NCBI GenBank assembly: GCA_933228895.1
Contig: OW121854.1
Location: 7,691,131-7,755,130 of the forward strand
Direction of reading: 5' to 3'
Origin: Platycnemis pennipes
Taxonomy: Eukaryota > Arthropoda > Insecta > Odonata > Platycnemididae
Length of the DNA: 64,000 bases
This document shows positions 22,046 to 33,094 of the stretch, in pieces. The translations under genes were made by a program, and so were the position numbers. How positions within the stretch are numbered: the first letter of the stretch is position 1; every line of letters begins with the position of its first letter. A model generated the notes under the pieces. It saw nothing but the letters and a program-made list of their open reading frames with translations, was not told the DNA's origin and did no database searches.

Positions 22046-22884
22046 ATATTCTGATTTCTACGCGAATAAAAGCGACCGATATTGTGTGCGACATGTTTCC
22101 CTGCTGTCAGAAGTTCTCATCACCCATTGCTGCGGTGCATCAGTTGAATACCTGACCTGCGTTACTCGTCTCCGTCTGCCCCCGTTCCATGTGTTGAATG
22201 TCCCCAGAGAGTCGTGACTTCGGATGGAGGGTATGTACCCCTCGTGTGTCCCTTGGGCTTCGGCGGCGGCCCTGGCTGGCCGGGAGATGCGCAAGGGGCG
22301 GCCGGAGGAGGATGGGGGCGAGAGTCGTGTCGAGATGGGAGAGAGATAGGGCGACTCGTCTCCGCGCCGGTTGATTCCGCCTTTGACCCTTGCGTGGGTG
22401 GGAGCGCCTGGGAGGGGGGAGGCTCGCAAGGGGTGGGCACCCTGGCTGACTGAGGGTGCCTGCCTCCTAGGGAAGAATCGTCGGCCTCGCCAAAGAACTG
22501 CGGCATGTGGTGTGGAGTGGGGTGGCTGACTTGAAATAACAAACTCTCGACTTCTTGAGACGGATAAAGGGAAAGAGGGGAGGGGAGGTTGGAGCGGAGA
22601 TCCTCGCTGTCGACGCTCGGCGACCCTTGGGAAAAGACGCCCTCTCACTCTCTCTCTACACGCTGGCGAGGGGTCGCCGGGACCAAGGTCCGTGTATATC
22701 GGGACCAAGGTCCGCGTATATTTACGGACCTTGGCCGGGACTATATTCAATGCACAAAGTTAAAAGCGCGTATTCTGAATGTAACGCGACTAATAGTTTA
22801 ATTTGCTACTAATTCGTAAAAAGGGTTCTATGCAAATGCGATGAGAAAGTACGAGAAAGAAGCTATTTTTACTTTTATTTATCA
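22046..22884. other. GC-rich patch with palindromic GGACCAAGGTCC repeats
   Basis: Bases 22200-22660 are strongly GC-rich. Long frames on both strands (230 codons at 22058-22750 minus; 126 codons minus) are proline/serine/arginine-rich and look like shadows of composition. At 22680-22738 the palindrome-like unit GGGACCAAGGTCCG-GTATAT occurs twice in tandem and is followed by an inverted third part (CGGACCTTGGCC). Confidence 0.5.
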
Positions 22885-23567
22885 GCCCTCATTTAGCATA
22901 TGGCTCTAATATATGGGATCCGACAAGGAAGGTTTTAAAAGAAATTAAATCGTGTGCAAAGGTGATCAGCTAGATTTGTTAAAGGCCGTTATGATAATTG
23001 TATTATCGTTACCTGTTTATTAAAAGTACTAGGATGGGAATTACTACCAGAACGTAGGTTCAAATTTAGGGTAAACCTGTTAAGTAAATTCGAAGCTGAA
23101 TTGTTTACGGTTGACGTTAGATTAGATTAAGAACCCCTGCGTATTATGCCATATTAGATCAGATAAACGACATTAGAGATATAGATTGCCCTGCCATTTG
23201 ATTTAAGATGTAATGTTTTCCAACGTACCATAAGAGAGCACAAAAGGCAGAATAGCGAAGAGTTAGACAAGTAAAAAAATTGCTGAAGTAGTCAGTTGTA
23301 CTTGATGCACTATCAAGCATTGCTAACAAATGCATGATAGGGAAATGGCGATTAATATAATTGGAAAAATATTTTTCTAACCGGTAGTCAATTATTTTAT
23401 GTGTAGTTACTGACCACCTAGTTGCACGTGACCCTTATATCTAACAGGTGTGCATGAAGTAGTGGCACTGCATCTCATAGTTGCATGTAAACAGTGAATG
23501 TTTCGTGATTTTCACCCCCTGCCACACACCCTCGCGTGTGGCTCGCAGGGTATTATGTGGAAGTAAA
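22885..23567 (+). pseudogene. LINE, RT C-terminal remnant plus 3' UTR
   Basis: The plus-strand copy starts near the WDP counterpart (ATGGGATCCGACAAGGAAGG) and passes the RSARFVKGRYD-like block (about 22960-23000), the LGWELLPERR-like block (about 23030-23060) and the TIREHKRQN-like block (about 23230-23260). It ends at the stem-loop and GGGTATTATGTGGAAGTAAATG at about 23565. It is intermediate between subfamilies A and B and multiply frameshifted. Confidence 0.72.
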
Positions 23568-24051
23568 TGTTTTCTAAAGCGGCTTTAGATTGCCAAATAA
23601 ATAATTCGCCAAGCAGACCTCATTTCCACCTCCATATTGTACAGGCGATGTGTCAGTTGCGCAATGGAAACGGATTTATTGATGATATTTACTAAGCAAT
23701 AGCCGTATCCGAAAACCAAGTGCTTCGGCAAATCATTCTTGGTGATGACTTATTGCTGACGTACAATGAAGCATGCTTGGGAAAGAATACTTCATATTCG
23801 GACGGTCTATGGTTAAGGAGCGACGCTAAGCAGTAGTGGCAACAAAAAAAAACACTAGGTATAGTGAAACACGATAGAGGGCAACATTAGGAAAAAGAGC
23901 GATTAAATGTATATTAATCTTATTGTTAATATGTGTATTAATAACTATGCAAATGTAGCATATTGAGTTAAAAAATAGATATTACTCATTTAAAGGTAGC
24001 CAACGTCTCCGCCATCTTTTGTTATTCTCGTCAACAATGCTTCGAAGCCTT
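23568..24051. other. Non-coding stretch
   Basis: Nothing recognised. AT-rich. Confidence 0.35.
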
Positions 24052-24054
24052 TAA

Positions 24055-24862
24055 AGGCCGTTGTACACGGTACAATTTCTTGTACAAGAACTTGTACAAT
24101 GCGCAAATTATATCGTATTTGAGGTCCACGTACAATTTCTTGTACAAGAAATTAGATCATACTCTATATTATTGGATGAAACCGTCCAGGATCCACTCCG
24201 TAGCTTCTGCGCATGACATGTGACTTTAGTGGTGCATTCGTTTAGTATTCGTAAAGTTGGTGTTCTGTGTTGGCGATCACTTTTATTCCTATTAGCGTGG
24301 CAAAACTTCCATTTTTGTTGTACATATGGTGATATTCTTTGTTGCTTCCATATATATCTTTGTTGCTTCCAAATTGTGATTTTCGTCGGTTAAGTTGGAA
24401 GTGTTCTATTTCTCAAAAGATGGGTTGGACACACTGACAAACATTAAAACTCAGTGAAATTAGGATGATGTTATTGAACCAAAAAGGAAACATTAGCAAC
24501 AAGCATAAACATGATGTTTGGAGGATAAATGATGGGTTCTCGAGCCGATGAAAGAGTGCAAGTAACCAATCGTATAATTTCATGATATTAATGCTAATAT
24601 TAATGGTAGCAAATCATTGTAACCCAGCAATACTGTTTACTATGGCAGTATTTTCAAAATACTATCGTCATCGAATATCGCGATTCAGCTGTTCAACGGA
24701 AAACGATATCTGCGCATGTTATTGGCGCACAAATTACATGAAAATCTTTCATCGTGTACGACCGTGAACCAACTTCTTGTACTACAATTTCTTCGTCCAA
24801 TCTCTCGGTTCAATTTATGGCAGAAGATCTTGTACAAGAAATTGTACCGTGTACAACGGCCT
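24055..24862. mobile_element. DNA transposon with 36-base inverted ends, Harbinger-like
   Basis: The inverted ends begin AGGCCGTTGTACACGG at 24055 and close with the inverse at 24862. Each continues into TACAATTTCTTGTACAAG, with a second copy of that palindromic block at 24130-24153. The flanking trinucleotide TAA (24052-24054 and 24863-24865) fits the TWA duplications of PIF/Harbinger elements. The 808-base interior has no clear transposase. A short plus-strand stretch near 24505-24540 reads KHKHDVWRINDGF, faintly like a Harbinger-associated protein, but not enough to call. Probably a non-autonomous deletion derivative. Confidence 0.6.
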
Positions 24863-24865
24863 TAA

Positions 24866-25664
24866 CAATGGAAGCGTGCTTCTGTGCTTTGGCTTCGTAG
24901 CATGCTTCCCCCAGAGTGCTTCGCGTTCGGACATACTTCGGGTGTTTCCGACGGTACCTACCCCCCTCCACCTGGAAGCAAGCATTGTAGCATGCTTAGC
25001 GCTAGTAGCACACGTTTCGGACAGGGCTAATGTTACGAATAGGTAATCCAATGCGCGCGGGATCGGGGTCATCTGAGGGTGATGGTTTTCCTTCGCGAGT
25101 GATAACCAGCCGAAACAGGATTTGGAGGACCCATCCATAAAATTCTATTGCATCCTTTGGAATGTAACGGACACCTTGTCGTAAGACTCTCGGCAATAAG
25201 TGTTGAAATGAAAGTAGAGACGTGAAAACTCTTGGGTGTTTCCTCTCGCGATATTTAGCACCTCCTTGTCAATGAGTGCATCTTGAAGCTTCTTTCTTCT
25301 CGCCACCACGGCGCGCCAATGGAATCGGAGTTCCTCAAACACACTGCTTGCTTGCTTCTTATTTTTTTTCAATTTTGGTACCTTGACCAATCCGACATTG
25401 GAGCTGAAGGGATTATCAAAACGGAGGGGGAGGAATCCAATTTGCTTTCTTTGAGACCCTAAATGCCTTAAAATTACCTTTATTGAAGGTGTGCCTAAAA
25501 TTTTCCTCCTTTTCCGTGCTAGGAATAAGGATCGCAGCCCAAAGTCCCTCATTACTTGTGAGGGTCGAAAGAAAGACACGCTTCCATTTAACTCTGCACG
25601 CCGCCGACTAGGGCGTATGGCAGCCCTCTCCACAATGAAGCCACACGCTGGATGTTTATCAACA
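24866..25664 (-). CDS. Unidentified minus-strand open frame (coding status uncertain)
   Basis: A frame is open from about 25732 to 25145 (195 codons). Its first roughly 25 codons are LINE 3' end, so the independent part is about 25655-25145, roughly 170 codons. It is basic and contains KLKKNKKQASSVFEELRFHW followed by RAVVARRKKLQDALIDKE, reads like real protein, and has no recognisable family. Overlapping frames further downstream (25138-24815 and 25196-25002) are not continuous with it. It could be a decayed host exon or transposon ORF. The adjacent LINE insertion at 25668 would have removed any upstream part. Nothing supports a function. Confidence 0.25.
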
Positions 25665-25667
25665 CCT

Positions 25668-25975
25668 ATGTAATACCCTGTGAGCCACCTTGAGGGTATT
25701 TGGCAGGGGGTGAAAATAACCAAACATGCCATACGTACCTACATGAAACTAAGTGCTGCACTGCATATACTTAGTGCAAGTAAGTTAGATATAAGATTCA
25801 TGTGCTACTGGATGGTTAGTACATAAATGGTAATGGAGTGATTACTGGTTGGACAATTATTTATCAGATTGATTTTAGCTGTATATCCCATTCATGCATT
25901 AATTAGCAATGCTAAAACATGCATCATGCACAACAGACTACTCTAACGTCACTAAAGGTAGGTACCTATCGCTTC
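25668..25975 (-). mobile_element. LINE 3'-end fragment
   Basis: The minus-strand tail and stem-loop (plus-view ATACCCTGTGAGCCACCTTGAGGG) are followed by a rearranged 3' UTR with TGCATCATGCACAACAGACTACTC near 25915-25945. Diverged and non-coding. Confidence 0.6.
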
Positions 25976-26540
25976 AAGTAATAATATAATAATATTGTAA
26001 TTTATTGTCCACGAATTTACATACGATGGGAACATATTTTCTTAAGTCATATTTGAGCTCAAAATACAATAAAATTTTGCGTACAAAGCACCAATTTAAG
26101 AAAAAAGTATTAAAATTTGATACTAAAAACCAACATGCAAAATGTATGCAATAAACATTGTAAACAAAAAAATAACACAATATGAAATATGGGATACAAA
26201 GCAAGTTCACGCAAAGAAATAGCTATTAAATTATTATTGTATGCAATGAAATAGGTATTAAATTAAGTTCACACAGTGAAATAAGGATTAAATAATTTGA
26301 TGCAATAATTTTGAAGTAATTAATTAAGATTAACAATTTGACAGATTAACAGTGGAAAATATACCACAGTATTACAGTCCATACATTATAATAAAGCATT
26401 AAAATGAGTAAAATTTGGCTTATGGGGAGCAAGTTAGATAAGTATATAATTTCTTTTTAAATTGGGGCAGCGATGAGGAATCTTTATTAGATTTAGGTAG
26501 GTGGTTCCATCTTTTACACCTCTCGAGTGGTGAAATTAGA
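25976..26540. other. AT-rich non-coding stretch
   Basis: Very AT-rich. It contains near-repeats of the GAAATAGNTATTAAATTA type at about 26215-26300 (three imperfect units). No gene. Confidence 0.45.
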
Positions 26541-26832
26541 ACAAGCGGAGAACTTCACCTGCCTCGGCAGCACTATAACTTGTGATTGGAGAAGCGCGAC
26601 CGACATCAAGCGAATAATAGCACAAGCTAAGGAGGCGCTCATGAAGAAGAGATGACTACTGTGCTCAAGAGGATGGCAAGAACGGCAAAGGAAGGCCTAG
26701 TATGATGTACATAGAACAAGTGTCGAAGGATTTGAAGGAGAAGGAATAAGTAACAATGAGGAGATTAGCTGAGAGAGGGATTCTTTGGAAGTTGCGGCAA
26801 ACCAATATATGGATAGCTGAACAATGGTGATG
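26541..26832 (+). pseudogene. RTE-like LINE fragment, diverged subfamily, internally deleted
   Basis: The plus strand reads AENFTCLGSTITCDWRSATD, then KRIIAQAKEALMKKR and a stop. It jumps to the terminal NGKEGLV-like block and REGFFGSCGKPIYG before a GATGATGATGG tail at about 26825. The order matches the RTE-like C-terminal domain with the middle deleted. It belongs to a different subfamily from the 4941 and 55320 copies. Confidence 0.6.
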
Positions 26833-27114
26833 ATGGTGCGTGAATGGCGCTCGCGGCCGCGCCGACAGTCTTCGCTCGTCGTCGGCGGTGCCGTCCGCGG
26901 TCAGCACCTCCAAAGCATCGTTGTCGGGAGCGGGGAAGACCTCCGCTTCCAACGTTTCGGCCGCACCTCTTCCTAATGCGAGTTCCTGGGCGTCAATGCG
27001 TTTGCATTTTCATGAGTTATAAATAAGGGAGAGTGAGTGGGCAACCTGCGCAGTGAGAAGAAAGTTGTTCCAGCATTGGACCGCGTGATTTTTCCGCTAC
27101 GCGTGGTGAATTTA
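26833..27114. other. Short GC-rich spacer
   Basis: Bases 26840-26990 are GC-rich with frames on both strands that look compositional. No feature assigned. Confidence 0.3.
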
Positions 27115-28170
27115 CATCTACATCATACCCTGCAAGACACCTCAAAGGTGTGTGGCAGGGGGTGAATTCTCACCAAACATGCAATACTTATCAGGCATAA
27201 AATGAGATTAATATTAATACATTAGTATAAACTTCACTATTTAAAAAGATAAAAAAGCGAAGTAAGCATGCAAAAACGTGCTGTAAGTTGGATTACCTTC
27301 AAGTCCGTACACCAACATGCAACTACCTATGCTATGGATTGAATCACTCGTATTGGATATATTTACCACTACTCATATCCCTAATTGTACGTGAAGAAAT
27401 GGACATTTTGAATCTGTCATAGCAATTTGGAGTTCGCAAAATATTTTTAGCGTCATCACTGAAAATATTGCCTTGGAATTTATTTAGGAGATGAAGTCTA
27501 AATTTGTACGTGCGATCTGACAATGATTCCCAATTTAATTCATTAATAGACTGGTTACGATAATAAGGTTATCATACCGTCCCTTTCAAAATCTTGCCGA
27601 TCTTCGCTGCACACGTTCAATTTCATTATTTAGACCGATTTCGTAGGGATCCCATACACTGGCAGCATATTCCAAATGAGGTCTTACAAGGGAAAAGTAG
27701 CTGATTTCTCGTACATGTTCGTCAAGTTTACCTAATACTCTTTTGATGAATCCCAGTCTACGATTAGCTTGACCCATTATTTCACGTATGTGTTTACCCC
27801 AGGAAAGATCATGTGTCAGTCTTATTCCAAGATATTTAATGGATTCCACGTTTGCTATTTCATTACTACTTATTTTGTACTTGCTAGGAGGAGAAAAATT
27901 CTTTTTCCAAAAATTCATTACTGCAGATTTTTAAAAATTTAATTCTTACTGCCATGTGTTACACCATTTTTCAATTGCTTGTAGGTCATCATTTAAATAT
28001 TCTTTATGATTTGGGCATAGAATTTCCCTGTGCACTCCTGCGTCATCGGCAAATACACGAAGCTTACTTTTTATCACATTATTAATATCATTTAAGTAAA
28101 AATGATAATGTAAAAAATTTAAACTCAAAATCAACTCAAACCGGAGCACAGTGGTGCGAAATCCCAAAAC
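27115..28170 (-). pseudogene. LINE subfamily B, best RT remnant (catalytic FADD motif retained)
   Basis: The minus strand carries two open stretches separated by a frameshift. The first (28167 to 27946) reads a YLNDINNVIKSKLRVFADD block followed by DLQAIEKWCNTWQ. FADD is the reverse-transcriptase catalytic motif (residues about 39-42 of the open stretch). The second (27918 to 27586) reads IKYLGIRLTHDLSWGKHI, then RRLGFIKRVLG, then LVRPHLEYAASVWDPYEI and IERVQRRSARF. This order is that of an L2/CR1-like RT C-terminal half. Below 27586 come decayed code, the 3' UTR, the stem-loop and the TACATCTACATC tail (27115-27165). The N-terminal RT motifs and endonuclease are missing. Confidence 0.88.
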
Positions 28171-30729
28171 ATGGCATATAAAAGTTTTGAAACCGGTATT
28201 TTTGCATCTCGTGAACGAACAAATACTGGGCTGCAGAAATGTTCATTAGATAGCAAGGTATCAATTACTGTCCACCAGATCTCCGTCCATCGGATGGGGG
28301 ACCACAAGCCGTAAATCCCTTTCGTTAACTGCAGGCTAATGACAGTGTCGGGTCCAACCTCCCTTTTTTCTCAACCTTTCCTCCCAGTCTGGAGCGCCTG
28401 TACGTGATGGTGCATATTTGTAAATACAGGTGAGAAATGGAATATGTTGGACTTAATCGAATCCCTGGCAGTCTAGTGCTCCCCGCCGATTGAATATTCC
28501 TCGTGCGTTAGCATTTCTTCTCCGTGTGTCGATTCCGACGAAGAGCGTCGCTAAGGGTGACGGAGGGGGCCAACCGTCCCTTTCGGGACCCTTGCGAGGT
28601 CCCCGTCGCGCCCGAACTGTTGTTCCCTCGGAAGACCCTGACTCCTTCTCACTCACCCTCTTCCGTTCGTCCCAAATGCTACTCAACAGGGGGGGGGGAT
28701 AGGAGGGGGTGGGAGTCGGCCGTAAATTTCCTTCCAGGCGAGGAAGTGGTTTCGAAGGGCCCCTCTCTGCAACCCCCGCACCCTCGTGCCGAGGGGGTGC
28801 ATTTCGATGTGCTCTGAGATGCATCCGAAGCAGTCTGGGACGGTGCTGGCGGGGGTGGGGGCTGCGATATGGTGTCTCTCCCGGAGGAAGAGAGAGTGGG
28901 CGAAGAGCTCCGCCCCCCAAGTACTCTTTGCGAGAGGAAACGGATGTGAATCCAACCCCGAGGAGCGTCTCTTCGACTCCACCCCCGCCCAGAACAAAGA
29001 GAATGAGATGGGGAGGGTTTCCAGGGGAGAAGAGAGAAAAAAAATAGTCCTGGAGACGAAAAAGTCCCATGTTCCCAAACCCCAGGGTCTGTATTTTCGT
29101 CTGTGTTTTTTTTATCTTTTCCCCCTTCGAATGCTTTTTTTTTGGATCCAAACGGTTGCCCTTGAGCGTGAACCGCTCGTCCCGAGGACTTAGTTCGGAT
29201 TTATTTGTTTCCTAATCAGTTGTGTGGATGGATTTACGCCGAAACTACTTCCGACGACGCCACGCATCAGATAAGTCTTTTTTCTCCCGGAATGTCCCGA
29301 GAGGAGATCCCTATCGTCCCTTCCGCGCACACTGACGTGTTCTGAACGCACGCGTCCACCCTTATAGCGGCGGCGGCTGCCCGCTCCGCAATACCTCGAC
29401 GAATCACTTCCGCTGACGGATTTACATTCCGGAAGTTGTGTTGGAGGGGAGGTCTTGTCTCTTTCTCTCGTTTTTATCACAGGCAGTTAACGAAAATCCA
29501 TTTTATGTTGTCCTCCTCTGGTAATATTTTTGTCTCCCGTGTCTCCAAGTATCACCACACTTCGCTAACTCAATTATGTGATAATGCAGGCATAAATAAT
29601 AGGCCTTCGGTCTAAACCTAGAATTAGTCAAATACGGATTAATAGTGTTTACCTTTTTGAAGTCATTGGGCGCTATTTTTTTCCTCTGGGAATTAATGAA
29701 TATATCTTGGCAGAGATCTAGACTTCTTATTTGTTTAAATGTCTAATTCATCATTTGTGAATGTTAATAAATACTTAAATCTCGGGTACGATGATATTTT
29801 TGTAAGGAAATGAAATAGATTGATATCTATCTTGTTCAATTTTTGTTCTGATGGATTGTTTTCTCGTTCTTGGAATAAGCCTTTCATTGTGATCAGGAGT
29901 CAGAATTGTAGATGCTTGAATAAAAATAAACCGAAATTTACCTAATTACATCTGTGCTCTTGTAATATCTGGAAATAAATTTCAAAAGCTAACAAAAAAA
30001 ATAAACTCCTTTTCTAGATTGACTTTGTGCGACCTAATAATACCTTATAGGTGCAGTACGCCTTAATGTGCTGAAAGTAAAAGGATTATTGTTTTACCTC
30101 TCCTGTCTTGTATCTCATTTGCAAGCTTGCTATTCATAAAGGACATATCATTGGTGGAAGGAATTTAATTTGAATAGTGAGGTACTCCGTATGAAGGCTA
30201 AGTTTTAATTTCGCTCCTTTTTTTTCTTTCCGAGTCAAAACTCAATAATATGCTAATTAATGTCGCGCCCTCTGTGGAACCGCGGAGTTTGGCGTCAGAG
30301 AAAGAATAACCGCGATTCAAATAGCGATCGAAGTGGAGCTCAGGGCAGGGGAGGTGGATGATTGGGGTGAAATCTGGAGAAGCACAGGGGAAACAAGGGA
30401 AGGGTGGGGGACGCTTTATCCCCCTCCCCTACCCGTAATTCTCTTGAGGGTGTCACTTGATACTCGGTAGTCTAATGGCACTCTGGGGATCGGCACCGGG
30501 GTTCTCATTAACAGGTACCGCAGTGACAGACGGCGGGGATGGCAGCGATTCCGGGCCATAGAACAGAAGAGAAACATTTTATTGTCCTTGGACGTCTTTG
30601 TCCACTAAGAACATACAAAAATACATAAATATTTATGCTCGAAACCTATACATCCATTTTCAAAGCGATTACGTATTGATGAATAGAGATCAATATCTTA
30701 AATCTTATCTATAAATATTTGCATATATT
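28171..30729. other. Non-coding stretch with a GC-rich block
   Basis: Bases 28480-29450 are GC-rich and carry long overlapping frames on both strands (232 codons at 28453-29151 minus). These are low-complexity and unconvincing. About 29480-30250 is AT-rich. Nothing recognisable was seen. Confidence 0.4.
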
Positions 30730-30900
30730 TCAATTAAAACCCTTCTGGGTTGAATAGCTGCCAAAAAATATCCTTTTCTTAAAGCAAGTATTGAATTGGA
30801 TTCCTTAATGTTGGCTGGAATACTATTCCACAACCTGGCCCAGCAACACAGAAAGATTTTTGATGCGTAGTGGACCTATGTAACGGGGCAATTAAATACT
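30730..30900 (-). pseudogene. Possible C-terminal tail of another LINE reverse transcriptase
   Basis: The minus strand reads YASKIFLCCWARLWNSIPAN followed by IKESNSI and a hydrophobic/basic end. This resembles the RSFSVAGPRLWNSLP-type C-terminus found in several LINE clades. It is short and diverged, so the assignment is tentative. Confidence 0.4.
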
Positions 30901-31345
30901 CAGGAGCCATTCTGGTGGTAACATTGGCCTTTCTTTCTCAGGGCTGAAAAAAATTGCTTTAAATGGCCAGGTTGCTGATTTTTAAAAAGGCAATACAAAA
31001 ATGAACCAAGTAAGTATTTCCTTCTGGTTTCGTGCAAGCCTTGTAAAATAAGGGGAAATGTGATAATCTTTCTTTAAATTATCACATATGTGTAGTTGTA
31101 CACATATTTAATATACGTTCTAGCTTTACATTGAGTTCTTCAGTAATATAGAGGTATGCAAGGCAGCAATAATCAAAATGGGAGAAAATAAGTTTCTTAC
31201 GTTTTTATGAAGGGAGAATATATGGAGACAAGTTGCTTACGTGTAGGTAGGAGATTTTTCTGAATTTTAAGCTGATGGAGGATCGTATTAACCTACTCAT
31301 GGCTAGCATACGGTTTTACTTTACTATATACAGAAACTACAGTCA
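30901..31345. other. Non-coding stretch
   Basis: AT-rich, nothing recognised. Confidence 0.35.
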
Positions 31346-31655
31346 CGCTTCCAACTGCTCACATCCTGAAATCATTGCAACGAATCTAATTGGTGTGTAG
31401 ATTCTACTCGTGAAGCTGGTATTACTTCTCACTGTACGCCAAGAACTGAGTTAAGATCTTGAATATGGTCCAGAATCTCAACTGCAGCCTCACTTCTACT
31501 CCTTACGTTATTAAATCTCTGTTACGAGTACATAAGGGCTTGCAGATTCTTCTCGATGTGGTTCGAAGCGCTACACGGCGTCGTAATACCAACCTAGCAG
31601 TGTGAATCTGCAAACTGATTTGACTAAATGTAGAGATTTTAGGACGCTAGTGGAC
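31346..31655 (+). repeat. Diverged direct repeat, unit 1
   Basis: This unit aligns by eye with 32355-32683. Shared blocks in order: CGCTTCCAACTG, CATCCTGAAAT, AATTGGTGT, GAACTGAGT, CAGAATCTCA, CAGATTCT-CTCG, TGGTTCGAAGCG and TTTGACT, ending with GATTTTAGG. It may be two units of a tandem array. No coding evidence. Confidence 0.6.
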
Positions 31656-31699
31656 GCAGTGAGACAGTAGTTGAGATTCCGAATATGGCCCACAGTATC

Positions 31700-32356
31700 G
31701 CTTCATATACACCTACAGGATACCCTGCAAGTCACTGCGAGGGTGTATGGCAGGGGGGGAAAGATCACAAGTGTGCAGTACCGACATGCAAACAAGCAAC
31801 TGTAGGGTCTCATGCAACTAGATTGTTAGTATATATAGTATTTAAGAGGATAATACATGCACCATGCACTACAGACTACTCTAAAATATTTCACCTACCT
31901 ATCCCTTTGTTATGCTGCCTATTCTGTGCTCTTATAGTACGGGGGGAAAATTCCATTTTGAATCTGTCAGTACGACAATCTATCTCTCTAATCTTATTTA
32001 TCTGATCGAATCTAGCATAATACACTGGTGTTTTCAATATGTGCCTAACATCTTCAGTAAAGCTATCCGATTGAAATTTCTCTAATAGATTTAATCAGTA
32101 CTTTAACCTACGCTCTGATAATGATTCCCACCCTAATTCTTTTATTAATTCTGAAACGCTACTATCGTAACACCTTTTGACGAACCTAGCTGCTCTACGC
32201 TGCTCACTGTCTAGTTCTCTGATCAAACCTTATTCATTCGGATCCCATACACTGGCTGCATACTCAAGGTGGGGCTTAACTAGTGAAAAGTAACATCGCT
32301 CTTTAGTCTTCTCATCACATTTCCCAAGTACTCTTGTTCTAAATCCTAGCTTTCTC
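31700..32356 (-). pseudogene. LINE subfamily A, RT C-terminal remnant plus 3' UTR, between two direct repeats
   Basis: The minus-strand copy runs from tail and stem-loop (31710-31765) through the 3' UTR to the RT C-terminal domain. The blocks equivalent to MIRELDSVQRR and LGWESL lie between about 32120 and 32225, and the WDP block near 32250. It ends abruptly at CTAGCTTTCTCTGC, where unit 2 of the direct repeat begins. Frameshifted and truncated. Confidence 0.75.
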
Positions 32357-32683
32357 TGCTTCCACTGATTACGTCCTGAAATTCCTTCAACGACTCAAAT
32401 GGAAATATAAATTGGTGTACTGATTCTACCTGCAAAGGTGGCACTTCTTCTCAGCGAGACTTCAGAACTGAGTGATGGCTGGGCCATATTCAGAATCTCA
32501 GCTACATTCTCACCACCACTGCTCACGCCACAAAATCTCCATCACGACATCAAAAGAGTATACAGATTCTCCCCGCTATGGTTCGAAGCGGTATAAAGCG
32601 TGTCGTTGAAGAGTATTGCAAGCTTCGCAGAGTGAACCTGCGAACCAATTTGACTCAAATGAAGATTTTAGGTCGTAAGTTGT
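32355..32683 (+). repeat. Diverged direct repeat, unit 2
   Basis: The partner of 31346-31655, in the same orientation, separated from it mainly by the LINE copy. If the LINE inserted between two adjacent units, the ancestral state was a tandem pair of roughly 330-base units. Confidence 0.6.
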
Positions 32684-32890
32684 TGTCGCTCCCTCCCTCC
32701 CACTAGTTACCCAATCACCCCAAAGTGCTGAGGGAGAAATCACCTTCGCTTAAGAGCGGAATTCCTGAGTCAATCAGCAGTAAGAAAGGAAGAAGTTTAC
32801 TGTCAGAAGGCTGGTTAAAATTTAAGCTAAATCGATTAAGTAAATTCGTAGCCTATATATTTTTCAGGTGACGTTTGAAATATATTTAAC
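32684..32890. other. Short unassigned spacer
   Basis: Nothing recognised. Confidence 0.3.
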
Positions 32891-32902
32891 TAAAGTAAAA
32901 CT

Positions 32903-33094
32903 AAGTTCGAAGGATTCAGGCTTAGCAATGTGGGAATCCATAATGACAGAGAAAATGACAACGTATATTCCACTAGCAGATACCTACCCTAGGTAGGTAT
33001 TCCACTAAGTACCTGATGATGGCGCAGAGCGCTGAAACTAGTTGTACCTAAAATAAATATACTAGTGGAATATACGTTGTCATTTTCTTTGTCA
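32903..33094 (-). mobile_element. Short Penelope-like (ribozyme-bearing foldback) element 2
   Basis: A 192-base insertion flanked by the perfect 12-base duplication TAAAGTAAAACT (32891-32902 and 33095-33106). Inverted arms are at about 32941-32977 and 33061-33094 (both contain GACAACGTATATTCCACTAG or its inverse). The tail (32903-32940, minus sense CCCACATTGCTAAGCCTGAA) is related to the tails of elements 1, 3 and 4, so the element's sense strand is minus. The arm away from the tail keeps a hammerhead-like core on the plus strand (33000-33070), while the tail-side arm has lost it. There is no coding sequence. Confidence 0.65.
33000..33070 (+). ncRNA. Hammerhead-ribozyme-like motif (element 2)
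   Basis: Stem I forms between TTCCACTA plus GTAC (33000-33012) and GTAC (33044-33047) plus TAGTGGAA (33063-33070), with an internal loop. CTGATGA (33013-33019) is followed by an extra T, the stem GGCGC/GCGCT with loop AGA, GAAAC (33034-33038), and minimal stem III AC-TA-GT. The predicted cleavage is after the T at 33043 (GTT). This is a type I hammerhead arrangement with a very short stem III, as reported for Penelope-like elements. The base inserted before stem II makes activity uncertain. Confidence 0.55.

Noticed and set aside
22058..22750. 230-codon minus-strand frame
   Set aside because: Proline-, serine- and arginine-rich, lies in a GC-rich block where several frames on both strands are open, and has no recognisable domain.
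24582..24767. Transposase gene inside the Harbinger-like element
   Set aside because: The 61-codon frame lacks a DDE motif or Myb-like domain, and the KHKHDVW-like string lies in a different, interrupted phase.
28453..29151. 232-codon minus-strand frame with a lysine-rich start
   Set aside because: Overlapped by comparably long frames on the other strand in a GC-rich patch and low-complexity throughout. Treated as compositional.
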